Below are positions 17,181 through 25,411 of a stretch of 64,000 bases of DNA, piece after piece. Positions within the stretch are counted from its first letter, which is position 1. Each line of letters begins with the position of its first letter. Below the pieces are notes generated by a model. It did no database searches. It saw only the letters and a list, made by a program, of their open reading frames with translations, and had not been told where the DNA came from. The position numbers were made by a program, and so were the translations under genes. This stretch comes from Stieleria maiorica (GTDB lineage: Bacteria > Planctomycetota > Planctomycetia > Pirellulales > Pirellulaceae), in contig NZ_CP036264.1 in NCBI RefSeq assembly GCF_008035925.1, positions 767,774 through 831,773 of the forward strand, given 5' to 3'.

Positions 17181-18053
17181 ATGGCACGAATTGTTCGAGG
17201 GGCGTTGATCCAGACCAAGCTTTGTGAACCAGCGACGTCGCCCGTGGAACGGATCAAAGCGTCGATGATCGACCTGCACGTCGATCTGATCGCCCAGGCC
17301 GCCGACCAGGGTGCCCAGGTCTGCTGTTTGCAGGAACTGTTCTACGGCCCGTACTTCTGCGCCGAACAGGATGCGAAGTGGTACGAGATGACCGAACGCG
17401 TGCCCGACGGCCCGACGACGAAGTTGATGATGCAGCTGGCCAAGAAGCACGAAATGGTGATGATCGTGCCGGTCTATGAAGAAGACCTGACGGGGGTCTA
17501 TTACAACGCGGCGGCAGTGATCGATGCCGACGGCTCGTACCTGGGCAAGTTTCGCAAGATCCATATCCCGCACTGCAGCCCCGGTTTCTGGGAAAAGTTC
17601 TACTTCCGTCCCGGCAATCTCGGCTATCCGATCTTCGACACCCGGATCGGCAAAGTCGGTGTCTATATCTGCTATGACCGGCACTTCCCCGAAGGCGCCC
17701 GCTGTTTGGGGCTGGGAGGAGCGGAAGTGGTGTTCAACCCCAGCGCGACGGTGGCCGGATTGAGCGAGTACTTGTGGAAACTGGAACAACCGGCCCACGC
17801 GGTCGCCAACCAGTACTTCGTCGGCGCGATCAATCGTCCCGGCACCGAAGCCCCCTGGAACATCGGCCAGTTTTACGGACAAAGCTATTTCTGTGACCCG
17901 CGCGGACAGTTGTTCGCGCAAAGTGAAAAACGCGACGAGACCGACATCGTGATCGGCGACATGGACTTTGACATGATCCGCGAAGTCCGCAACACCTGGC
18001 AATTCTTCCGCGACCGCCGCCCGGAAACCTACGACGCGATCACCGACTTATAG
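17181..18053 (+). CDS. pydC: Beta-ureidopropionase / N-carbamoyl amidase (nitrilase superfamily)
   Basis: A 290-residue nitrilase-superfamily amidase with the full triad: Glu52 (QELFYGPYFC), Lys126 (KFRKIHIPH) and Cys164 (VYICYDRHFPEGAR). It should hydrolyse N-carbamoyl-beta-alanine to beta-alanine, CO2 and ammonia in the cytosol. N-carbamoylputrescine amidase (AguB) is the close alternative by sequence. The neighbourhood (nucleobase permease, class III aminotransferase, PreA-like dehydrogenase, malonate-semialdehyde dehydrogenase) favours the pyrimidine role. It heads a four-gene plus-strand cluster. The stop codon (18051-18053) overlaps the start of a palindromic repeat. Confidence 0.85.
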   Translation: MARIVRGALIQTKLCEPATSPVERIKASMIDLHVDLIAQAADQGAQVCCLQELFYGPYFCAEQDAKWYEMTERVPDGPTTKLMMQLAKKHEMVMIVPVYEEDLTGVYYNAAAVIDADGSYLGKFRKIHIPHCSPGFWEKFYFRPGNLGYPIFDTRIGKVGVYICYDRHFPEGARCLGLGGAEVVFNPSATVAGLSEYLWKLEQPAHAVANQYFVGAINRPGTEAPWNIGQFYGQSYFCDPRGQLFAQSEKRDETDIVIGDMDFDMIREVRNTWQFFRDRRPETYDAITDL

Positions 18054-18149
18054 TGGGATAGGTTTCCAGCCTGTCAAATCCAGCGTATGACAGGCTGGAA
18101 GCCTATCCCACTTTGATCTAACGTATGACAGGCTGGAAGCCTATCCCAC
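18053..18149. repeat. Dispersed repeat family C, one left arm and two right arms
   Basis: The left arm begins at the last base of the pydC stop (gtgggataggtttccagcct..., 18053-18076). Two right arms, each tgacaggctggaagcctatc plus ccac, follow at 18088-18111 and 18126-18149. The left arm can pair with either, giving alternative hairpins, and the second ends eight bases before the permease ATG. Partial relatives lie at about 17131-17158, 26492-26518 and 4041-4056. Being between two cluster genes, it may set their expression ratio. Confidence 0.85.
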
Positions 18150-18157
18150 TTTGATCC

Positions 18158-19546
18158 ATGCGAAACAACGTTCTTTACGGACTGGATGATCGCCCGCCGC
18201 TTGGCAAAGCGGTGGTGCTGGCGATGCAGCATGTGCTGACCATGTTCGGTTCGACGGTCGCCGTGCCCTTGTTGCTCGGTCCGGCGATGGGCATGGACAC
18301 CGCCGCGATCGCGCTATTGATCTCCAGCGTGATGCTCTGCTCGGGCATCGCGACGCTGATCCAAGCGACGTTCGGTTCCCGTTTGCCGATCATTCAGGGC
18401 GTCAGTTTTTCCTTTCTCGCGGCGTTCTTCATGATCATCGCGACGATTCATCCCGAAGGTGAAACCGTCACGCCCGGAGCGGCGATGCCCTACATTGCCG
18501 GCGCGATCATCGTCGGCGCGGTCTTCGAAATCGCGATCGGTTTCAGCGGCTTGATGGGACAGATCCGAAAAGTCCTGTCCCCGGTGGTGGTCGGCCCGGT
18601 GATCATGCTGATCGGATTGGCACTGTATACAGCCGGCGCGCCGATCGCCGCGGCCCACTGGCCGATCTCCATTTTGACGATGGTCCTGATCACGGTGTTT
18701 TCGTTCATCTGGTCGCGCCACCACCTGGTGTTCCAGATGTTCCCGATGCTGTTGGCGATCCTCACGGCGGTCGGGGTCTGTGCCCTGTGTGCGTTCCTCG
18801 GGGTTTTCGGTCCCGGCCATCCGGCGCGGCCGAATTTGGATGCGTTTGAGCAATCACCCTGGTTTCGCGTTCAAGACGTGTTTCTGCCTTGGGGGATGCC
18901 GAAGTTTCAACTGGGGTTCATCGTCGCCGTGGTCGCGGGGTACTTGGCATCGATGATCGAGAGTTTTGGGGACTACCACGCCTGCAAACAGATGGCCGGC
19001 GGTGGGGACCCGACGCCGGAGGAGATCTCCAGGGGGATCGGGTGCGAGGGCATCGGATGTGCGTTGACGGGGATCTTCGGCGGATTCAGTTCGACGTCCT
19101 ATTCGGAAAACGTCGGATTGATCGGATTGACCAAGGTCGGGTCGCGGTATGTCGTTCAGATCGGGGCCCTCATCCTGATCTTGCTGGGACTGTTTGGGAA
19201 ATTCGGGGCGTTGGCCGCCGCGATCCCGCAACCGGTCGTCGGCGGGTTGTATTGTGTGATGTTCGGGTTGATCTCCGCGGTCGGGATCCGCCAATTCGCC
19301 AGGGCCGATCTGTCCAGCGACCGTAACCTGTTTATCGGCGGATTTGCATTGTTCATGGGAATCAGCGTGCCGTACTATTTTGCCAACGGCGGATCCGAAG
19401 CCGTCCAAGCGACCTTCATCGACGGGCTGGACGATGTGATCAACGCGATCGGACAAACGGGAATGGCGGTCGCAGCCATCCTTGGTGTTGCGTTGGACAA
19501 CCTGATTCCCGGAACGCGTCGAGAGCGCGGCCTGGAGCCGCAGTAA
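18158..19546 (+). CDS. NCS2-family nucleobase:cation symporter (uracil/xanthine permease)
   Basis: A 462-residue integral membrane transporter with about 12-14 hydrophobic segments. Family signatures are AMQHVLTMFGSTVAVPLLLG near the N-terminus, ESFGDYHA near 265 and the SSTSYSENVGLIGLTKVGSR block near 305, whose QN/EN-type motif binds the nucleobase. NCS2 proteins import uracil, xanthine or urate with protons. Placement between beta-ureidopropionase and the aminotransferase points to uracil or thymine. ATG 18158 has no obvious Shine-Dalgarno sequence because the family C repeat abuts the start. Translation may depend on the hairpin state or on leaderless-like initiation. Confidence 0.92.
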   Translation: MRNNVLYGLDDRPPLGKAVVLAMQHVLTMFGSTVAVPLLLGPAMGMDTAAIALLISSVMLCSGIATLIQATFGSRLPIIQGVSFSFLAAFFMIIATIHPEGETVTPGAAMPYIAGAIIVGAVFEIAIGFSGLMGQIRKVLSPVVVGPVIMLIGLALYTAGAPIAAAHWPISILTMVLITVFSFIWSRHHLVFQMFPMLLAILTAVGVCALCAFLGVFGPGHPARPNLDAFEQSPWFRVQDVFLPWGMPKFQLGFIVAVVAGYLASMIESFGDYHACKQMAGGGDPTPEEISRGIGCEGIGCALTGIFGGFSSTSYSENVGLIGLTKVGSRYVVQIGALILILLGLFGKFGALAAAIPQPVVGGLYCVMFGLISAVGIRQFARADLSSDRNLFIGGFALFMGISVPYYFANGGSEAVQATFIDGLDDVINAIGQTGMAVAAILGVALDNLIPGTRRERGLEPQ

Positions 19547-19563
19547 CCTTTCACGGAGCAAAC

Positions 19564-20943
19564 GTGATGACCGGTGTCGACTTGCCCCAAATTCAATTGC
19601 CGCCGTGCAGGCACCAGCCGCAGGCCTATGACGGTCCGTCACGCGACGAAGTGCTGGCGCTGCGTCATCAATACGTCAATCCCGGCGTTTTGACGTATTA
19701 CCGCGAACCGCTGATGGTCGTCGAAGGCAACATGCAGTACCTGTGGGACGAAACCGGCAAACGCTACTTGGATGCGTTCGCGGGAATCGTCACGGTCAGC
19801 GTCGGGCACTGTCATCCGCACGTCGCCCAGGCGGTCAAAGCGCAAGCCGGTCGGTTGCAGCACACGACGACGATCTACCTGCACCCGACGATCGCCGAGT
19901 TTGCCGCCAAGCTGGCGTCGAAAATGCCCGCAAACCCCGACGGGCTTCCGCTCGATCGCACCTACTTCACCAATTCGGGCAGCGAAGCCAATGAGATCGC
20001 AGTGTTGATGTCGCGCGAGTTCACCGGCAACCAAGACGTCGTCGCGCTCCGCAATGGTTATCACGGCGGAACCACGACCGCGATGGGCATGACCGCGCAC
20101 GGGACGTGGAAATTCCCCAGCAATCCGCAATCGGGGATCACTCACAGCGTTCCGGGCTACTGCTATCGATGTCCCCTGGGGCTGCAGTATCCTAGTTGTG
20201 ATGTAAAATGTGCCCACGACATCAAGAACGTCATCGAGTACCAGACGCCGGGGCAAATTGCGTGCTTCATCGGTGAACCGATTCAAGGGGTCGGCGGTGC
20301 CGTGGTCCCGCCGCCGGAATTCTTTTCGATCGTCTACGACATCGTGCGGCAACACGGCGGGCTGTGCATCGCCGATGAAGTCCAAGGCGGTTTTGGACGC
20401 ACCGGCAAGCACTACTGGTCGCACCAGAACTGGGGCGTCCGACCCGACATCATCACGATGGCCAAAGGGATCGGAAACGGCGCGCCGCTGGCCGCGGTGA
20501 CTTCGACCGGCCCCGTGGCATCGACCATGACCAACCGAATCCATTTCAACACCTTCGGCGGAAACCCCGTCTCGATGGCCGCCGGACTGGCCACCATGGA
20601 AGTGATCGATGCCGAAGGAATCCAGGAAAACGCGGCCGCGATCGGCGACTTGCTGATCGGTGGCTTGACAGAATTAAAAGACAAACATGCCTTGATCGGA
20701 GACGTTCGCGGGCTCGGATTGATGCTGGGCGTCGAACTGGTCAAGGACCGAAAGACGAAGGAACCGGCCTCGGACGCCGCCGCCGAGCTGATGGAACGCG
20801 CCAAACAACGCGGGCTGATCCTGGGCAAAGGCGGCTTGCATGGCAACACCATGCGGATCAAACCGCCGATGTGCATCACGAAGGACGATGCCCAGTTCCT
20901 GCTGGCGACGATCGATCAATGTTTATCCGAAATCGCAAACTAG
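19564..20943 (+). CDS. Class III PLP aminotransferase (beta-alanine/alanine-glyoxylate type)
   Basis: A 459-residue fold-type I aminotransferase. TNSGSEANE (136-144), the PLP Asp in ADEVQGGFGRTG (Asp271) and the Schiff-base lysine in TMAKGIGNGAPLAAV (Lys301) are all present. Four cysteines at 200-216 (GYCYRCP...SCDVKC) form a conserved-looking cluster. In this cluster it would transfer the amino group of beta-alanine (from uracil) or beta-aminoisobutyrate (from thymine) to pyruvate or glyoxylate, giving malonate semialdehyde for MmsA. The start is GTG 19564 or ATG 19567, with ggag upstream, 17 bases after the permease stop. Ornithine-type specificity cannot be excluded. Confidence 0.88.
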   Translation: MMTGVDLPQIQLPPCRHQPQAYDGPSRDEVLALRHQYVNPGVLTYYREPLMVVEGNMQYLWDETGKRYLDAFAGIVTVSVGHCHPHVAQAVKAQAGRLQHTTTIYLHPTIAEFAAKLASKMPANPDGLPLDRTYFTNSGSEANEIAVLMSREFTGNQDVVALRNGYHGGTTTAMGMTAHGTWKFPSNPQSGITHSVPGYCYRCPLGLQYPSCDVKCAHDIKNVIEYQTPGQIACFIGEPIQGVGGAVVPPPEFFSIVYDIVRQHGGLCIADEVQGGFGRTGKHYWSHQNWGVRPDIITMAKGIGNGAPLAAVTSTGPVASTMTNRIHFNTFGGNPVSMAAGLATMEVIDAEGIQENAAAIGDLLIGGLTELKDKHALIGDVRGLGLMLGVELVKDRKTKEPASDAAAELMERAKQRGLILGKGGLHGNTMRIKPPMCITKDDAQFLLATIDQCLSEIAN

Positions 20944-20963
20944 CTGGACCGCGTCACTTTGAT

Positions 20964-21026
20964 GTAGCTGCGCTCGATGCGAGCGCGGAAACGTCCGGAG
21001 ATCCACCTTCTGGCGAAGGTAGCTAC
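20964..21026. repeat. Dispersed repeat family B copy
   Basis: Runs gtagctgcgctcgatgcgag to ggcgaaggtagctac and is the reverse-orientation relative of 15313-15376. It occupies the 149-base gap between the aminotransferase and preA and could form a hairpin within the polycistronic mRNA. Confidence 0.75.
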
Positions 21027-21092
21027 GTTCGATCGTCACGCCCGGCGTGACCCTGCCGGGGCGTTCCCGCACCACGAGACGAGACCACAAAC

Positions 21093-22220
21093 ATGCCGAC
21101 ACTGCAAACCACCGTCAACGGAATCAAGTTTCCCAATCCCTTCGTGATCGGATCCGGGCCGCCGGGGACCAACGCGCGGGTGATCTGCCGCTCGTTCGCC
21201 GACGGCTGGGGCGCGTCGAGCGCCAAAACGGTCAGCCTGGACGCATCCAAAGTCATCAACGTCGCCCCACGCTACGGACGACTCAAAGACGACACCGGCG
21301 AACCTTATGGCTGGGAGAACATCGAACTGATCTCCACCATGTCGTTCGACCAGTGGATCGATGAGTACAAGCGGGTCAAGGATGCCTATCCGGACAATGT
21401 CTTGATCGCGTCGATCATGGAAGAATTCAACAAGGACGCCTGGTTCGAGATCATCGAGCGCTGTGAAGCCGCCGGCGTGGACATGTTCGAATGTAATTTC
21501 TCGTGCCCCCACGGATTGCCCGAACGAAAGATGGGCGCCGCAATGGGTGAGGACCCAGAGATTTTGAGCGAGGTTTGCGGTTGGGTCCGCGCCGCAACTA
21601 AAAAACCGGTGTGGGCCAAGATGACGCCCAACGTGACGCGGATCGAAGATCCTTCGCGGGCGTGTCTGGCCGCCGGCATCGACGGCATCACCGCGATCAA
21701 CACGATTCGCAGCGTCATCGGTGTCGACCTGGAAACGCTGCGACCGATGCCCACCGTCGAAGGCTACACCACGCCGGGCGGCTATTCGTGCAAGGCGGTC
21801 AAGCCGATCGCGTTGCGGATGAACATGGAGATCGCCACGTTGATCCGTGATGAGTTTCCTGGCCGCACCCTCTCGGGACTCGGTGGCATCGAGACCGGTG
21901 AAGATGCAGCGGAATTCTTCTTGCTGGGCGCCGACACCGTTCAAGTCTGCACCGGCGTGATGAAGCACGGTTACAAGCTGGTCGAAACCATGAAGGAACA
22001 ACTACTCGCCTTCATGGAAAAGCATGGCTTTGAAACGATCGATGACTTCAAAGGCAAGGCGCTACCCTACTTCACCACTCACGCCGATCTGGTTCGGCGT
22101 CAGGCAGAGGCAAAGGCGGAGAAGGCTGAAGCCATGGCCAAGCGGGCCGCCGGAATCACGACCGACGAGAACTGGGACGGCGACGACTTCGTCAAACAGT
22201 CTGACGATCTGGTGGGCTAA
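21093..22220 (+). CDS. preA: PreA-like dihydropyrimidine dehydrogenase, catalytic FMN domain only
   Basis: A 375-residue dihydroorotate-dehydrogenase-fold protein resembling the catalytic part of PreA/DPYD. Visible motifs are FPNPFVIGSGPPG, LIASIMEEFN, ECNFSCPHG (Cys138), KMTPNVTRIEDPSRA, AVKPIALR, LSGLGGIETGEDAAEF and VQVCTGVM. It should reduce uracil or thymine to the 5,6-dihydro form, or the reverse. Unlike E. coli PreA and mammalian DPYD there is no C-terminal CxxCxxC ferredoxin domain. The protein ends in an Ala/Lys/Glu-rich tail. No PreT-like electron-donating subunit is in the window. The 3' end overlaps the convergent csrA-fusion gene by 29 bases. Confidence 0.87.
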   Translation: MPTLQTTVNGIKFPNPFVIGSGPPGTNARVICRSFADGWGASSAKTVSLDASKVINVAPRYGRLKDDTGEPYGWENIELISTMSFDQWIDEYKRVKDAYPDNVLIASIMEEFNKDAWFEIIERCEAAGVDMFECNFSCPHGLPERKMGAAMGEDPEILSEVCGWVRAATKKPVWAKMTPNVTRIEDPSRACLAAGIDGITAINTIRSVIGVDLETLRPMPTVEGYTTPGGYSCKAVKPIALRMNMEIATLIRDEFPGRTLSGLGGIETGEDAAEFFLLGADTVQVCTGVMKHGYKLVETMKEQLLAFMEKHGFETIDDFKGKALPYFTTHADLVRRQAEAKAEKAEAMAKRAAGITTDENWDGDDFVKQSDDLVG

Positions 22221-22935
22221 ACAGGATCGGCACGTGGGGATGCTGGCTGCACGTGCGGATCAGCCGCACCGTCGACTGGCCGTCGGAGTCATCGGGCGAC
22301 GTCGACAACACGACCGCATCCGGCTTTTCATAGCGTGACAATTCGTAAAGCACCGTCATCGCATCGGACGTGTGCGTGACTTCATAACCTTCGGCCGACC
22401 ATTCGGCAGAACGGTCGTCGTCGGGTGCGGCAACGAGCACAACCGTGCGGGATCGCTGCGTTGCTTGCTGGTCGGCCGAGTAGGTGTATCGGGCCGCCGC
22501 TTCGGCAACCCCGCCGGCAACCGCCCGGTCGTTGACAGCGCCCACCTGTGATGGCGTTCGGCGACGATCCGATTCAACCCCCGACGCACCGTATCGCAAC
22601 GCGTCGAGTTCGGCCAGCGCTCCGGCCAGAGCGATCAATGCCTGATCGGTGTGACCGGCCGAGAGTTCTTCTTGCGCGGCCTTCAGCTTTTCGGTCGCCG
22701 CGTTGATCTCGTCTTGGATTCGCGAGACCACGTCTCGACGCACTCCCGCGGAATACGATTCATCAGTCAACGGCGCCGAACCGTCTTTGCCCATTTCGTG
22801 CCGACAGATACGGATGTGTCTGGGGGCATTGATGGCCAGAGTGGCACGTGAGCGTGTCAGTTTCACCACTTCGACCGAAATCCCCAACGCGGGAAAGTCG
22901 ATGCGGTCATTTTCACGACGAGAGAGCACAAGCAT
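22192..22935 (-). CDS. CsrA domain fused to coiled coil and receiver-like domain
   Basis: A 247-residue protein from ATG 22935, which has GGAG six bases upstream. An in-frame ATG at 22947 lacks one. Residues 1-48 read MLVLSRRENDRIDF...INAPRHIRICRHEM, a recognisable CsrA/RsmA RNA-binding domain (normally the whole 60-75 residue protein). A predicted helical region with heptad-like content follows (EINAATEKLKAAQEEL) at about 70-115, then a linker. A C-terminal alpha/beta stretch (TVVLVAAPDDD...PDAVVLSTSPDDSDG...VRLIR...VPILF) is laid out like a response-regulator receiver but with Ser where the phospho-accepting Asp is expected. It may regulate translation of target mRNAs in response to a protein partner. 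No flagellar genes are nearby. Confidence 0.8.
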   Translation of the reverse strand: MLVLSRRENDRIDFPALGISVEVVKLTRSRATLAINAPRHIRICRHEMGKDGSAPLTDESYSAGVRRDVVSRIQDEINAATEKLKAAQEELSAGHTDQALIALAGALAELDALRYGASGVESDRRRTPSQVGAVNDRAVAGGVAEAAARYTYSADQQATQRSRTVVLVAAPDDDRSAEWSAEGYEVTHTSDAMTVLYELSRYEKPDAVVLSTSPDDSDGQSTVRLIRTCSQHPHVPILFSPPDRQTV

Positions 22936-23145
22936 GGCATACTCCATTCACATTTTCACCGCGAAAACGATCCATTCGTCGCCGCAGTGGAACAATGGTG
23001 AAGCACCCATGCTTCGGTTTCACGTCAGCATAACGCAACGCGGAAAACCAGAAAACACCAGTATTTTGAACCACATCCGACGGCGGACGTAGAAACAACA
23101 GCGTCTCATCACTCCACCATCTATCGGCAGCCCACGAGGAAAGAC

Positions 23146-23898
23146 GTGGAACCGCTCGCCCACACCCATCGATCGGAGCGACTGGCGAAGGTTTTGCGCA
23201 ACGTCCTGTTCTGGGGCTGCGTGATCGTTTCGGCGAAGGTGTTTTTGGCGATCCTGTATCAGTACCGCTGGTATTTTCCGCCGGACTTTGACGCCTCGCC
23301 GTTTCTCGCCGGACGCCGATTCACCTTCGTCGGTCTCTATCGCGGGGCGTTCTATCTGCACTTGGCGGCCGGACCGACGGCCCTGGTTCTGGGCACGTTT
23401 TTGATCTTCAGCGGTGGCAAGACACATTGGCAGCGTCTTCACGCGATGCTCGGCAAAACACAGTTCGCGGTCGTCATCACGATGGTCGTCCCGAGCGGTT
23501 TGGTGATGTCGTTGCAGGCTTATGCGGGGATCATCGCGGAAACCGGCTTCATCGTGCAATCGATCCTGACCGGTGTGACGATGGCGGCCGCAGCGTTCCT
23601 GGCTCGATCGGGGAAGTTCGCCGCGCACCGTCGCTGGGCGACCCGTTGCTACCTGCTGCTCTGGTCGCCGTTGCTGTTGCGCGTCGTAGCCGGACTGCTG
23701 ATCGTGTCGAACCTGGAATCCGAGTGGACGTACCGCTTGAATGCATGGCTCAGCTGGCTCGCGCCCCTGGCGGTGTACGAGTTGGTCTTGATGTCGTCTT
23801 CAGCAGAAACACGGGCTGGGAAAAGGGAGGCCGCAACCGCTGGTGTTGGGCGTTCGCCGCCCACGGTCGCAGCGAAGCAGCGGCGGGGAATCGCCTAA
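23146..23898 (+). CDS. DUF2306-type membrane protein
   Basis: A 250-residue protein starting at GTG 23146 with GAGGAAA just upstream. About six hydrophobic segments are visible (LFWGCVIVSAKVFLAILYQY, FYLHLAAGPTALVLGTFLIF, FAVVITMVVPSGLVMSLQAY, IVQSILTGVTMAAAAFLA, YLLLWSPLLLRVVAGLLIV, LNAWLSWLAPLAVYELVL). HLAAGP, HWQRLHAMLGK and AHRRWATR are the conserved His/Arg motifs of DUF2306 predicted membrane proteins. The histidines could bind a metal or heme, but the function is not established. The C-terminal 30 residues are low-complexity. The stop codon directly abuts an inverted repeat element. Confidence 0.75.
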   Translation: MEPLAHTHRSERLAKVLRNVLFWGCVIVSAKVFLAILYQYRWYFPPDFDASPFLAGRRFTFVGLYRGAFYLHLAAGPTALVLGTFLIFSGGKTHWQRLHAMLGKTQFAVVITMVVPSGLVMSLQAYAGIIAETGFIVQSILTGVTMAAAAFLARSGKFAAHRRWATRCYLLLWSPLLLRVVAGLLIVSNLESEWTYRLNAWLSWLAPLAVYELVLMSSSAETRAGKREAATAGVGRSPPTVAAKQRRGIA

Positions 23899-23899
23899 A

Positions 23900-24085
23900 G
23901 GGACCGTCCAGCTTAGGGCAGAGGCGAAACGCGACGAATCCAAATGATCTGGCCGATTGGGTAAGAGGTGGTCAGTGGATCGGTGTACGACGTCCTTTCT
24001 AGGTCGTCGCGCTGAGCCCCACGGGCGACGGCCCGGAAGGGCCATCGTACACCAAGAAAAGCATCGCCCTAAGCTGGACAGTCCC
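23900..24085. repeat. 186-bp element with 20-bp terminal inverted repeats
   Basis: The ends gggaccgtccagcttagggc (23900-23919) and the complement at 24066-24085 match at 19 of 20. The left end starts two bases after the DUF2306 stop codon. A nested pair (ggtgtacga near 23980 and tcgtacacc near 24043) and a gcccggaagggcc mini-palindrome lie inside. No coding capacity. It resembles a MITE or a large dispersed palindrome. I could not identify target-site duplications. Confidence 0.75.
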
Positions 24086-24168
24086 TAAAGGCTAGGCACC
24101 AACGCTTGTGCGCGAGCATTTGGTTCTGACACGTTTTGCAAATGAACTCAAGCCGACAGGAGACTCGT

Positions 24169-25359
24169 ATGGACCGACATTCAAGATCAATCGGAATGAC
24201 ACTGATTGAATTGCTGATCGCGATTGCAATCGTCGGAGTCATGGTCGGGCTGATGCTGCCGGCGGTGCGATCATCGCGAGAAGCGGCGCGGCGGATGAGT
24301 TGCTCCAATAACTTCAAACAAGTCGGACTGGCATTTGAAAACTATCATTCCACCCACAATCAACTTCCGATGCAGATGGGCGGAACGTTTGATCCGTCGT
24401 CTGATTCGCAAGGCACGTCCCCACCTGGCAACAACCGGTACCGCTTGAGCGCCCTGGTCGCCCTGCTGCCGTTTCTGAACCAGCAACAGGCATGGCAAAC
24501 GGTCGAAACTGGAATCGCGGCGAGTGGCGACGTGGTGTACTCGCCGATGGGGCCGGCGCCGTGGACGCGTGAATTCGAACCTTGGCAGACGGATTACCCT
24601 GACTTTCGATGCCCGTCGGACCCCGGTATCGGCTTTCCCGCCCACGGTCGCAGCAACCTGGCGGTTTGTCTGGGCGATGCGACCGACGGCATCAACACCG
24701 GAGCGACTCGCTGGAGTGAACAATCGCGATCCTGGGTCACCGATCGCAGTGATGCGGTCGCCGCGTCCGGCCGCGGCGCGTTTGTTCCCCGACAGGTGAT
24801 GCGATGGAGTGACATTCTGGACGGACGAAGCAACACGATTCTGGCCGGAGAGATCAGCACCGATCTCGGCGACGGTGACAAACGCACGACGGGATCGCTG
24901 TTGAATCCCTGGGCTTCGATTCATGATACGCCGACAGTTTGCGAGAGTCAGATTGATTCCGGGCGACCGATGTTCTGGAGCGAAGGTGACGAGGGTCCCG
25001 AAAGCATCGGATCTGCGGATCAAAAACGCGGTTTTCGTTGGGCCGACGGGGCGGCGTTGTACACGGGATTCAACACGATCCTGGCACCCAACCGAGAGGT
25101 CTGCTTGGCCGGAGGCGAGGCGGGGATCGGGATGTTGCCCGCGTCGAGTCGTCACCAAGGCGGGACGCACGTGCTGATGGCTGATGGAGCGGTGGTGTTT
25201 ATGACCGACTCGATCGACTGCGGTGATCCGACCGTGGGAACGGTCATCTTGGGCGGTGAAGGTCCACGCGCCTCCGACAGTCCCAGTCCCTACGGTCTGT
25301 GGGGTGCCCTGGGCACACGCGGCCAAGGCGAGGTGATCGAGGAACAACTGAATCGGTAA
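24169..25359 (+). CDS. DUF1559-type pseudopilin-like protein
   Basis: A 396-residue protein starting at ATG 24169 (AGGAG seven bases upstream). The N-terminus has a short leader ending in Gly and the class III prepilin motif G|MTLIELLIAIAIVGVMVGL with Glu at +5, so PilD-type processing and methylation is expected. CSNNFKQVGLAFENYHSTHNQLP is the classic opening of the DUF1559 (SBP_bac_10-like) domain, and HQGGTHVLMADGAV is the H-X9-DG C-terminal motif. These are greatly expanded in planctomycetes and are thought to form pseudopilus-like or surface structures. No secretion genes are adjacent. Confidence 0.92.
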   Translation: MDRHSRSIGMTLIELLIAIAIVGVMVGLMLPAVRSSREAARRMSCSNNFKQVGLAFENYHSTHNQLPMQMGGTFDPSSDSQGTSPPGNNRYRLSALVALLPFLNQQQAWQTVETGIAASGDVVYSPMGPAPWTREFEPWQTDYPDFRCPSDPGIGFPAHGRSNLAVCLGDATDGINTGATRWSEQSRSWVTDRSDAVAASGRGAFVPRQVMRWSDILDGRSNTILAGEISTDLGDGDKRTTGSLLNPWASIHDTPTVCESQIDSGRPMFWSEGDEGPESIGSADQKRGFRWADGAALYTGFNTILAPNREVCLAGGEAGIGMLPASSRHQGGTHVLMADGAVVFMTDSIDCGDPTVGTVILGGEGPRASDSPSPYGLWGALGTRGQGEVIEEQLNR

Positions 25360-25411
25360 CACTGCGTCGACCGCACATGCACCGGCCCACGCACCTCATC
25401 ATTCTGTGTGC

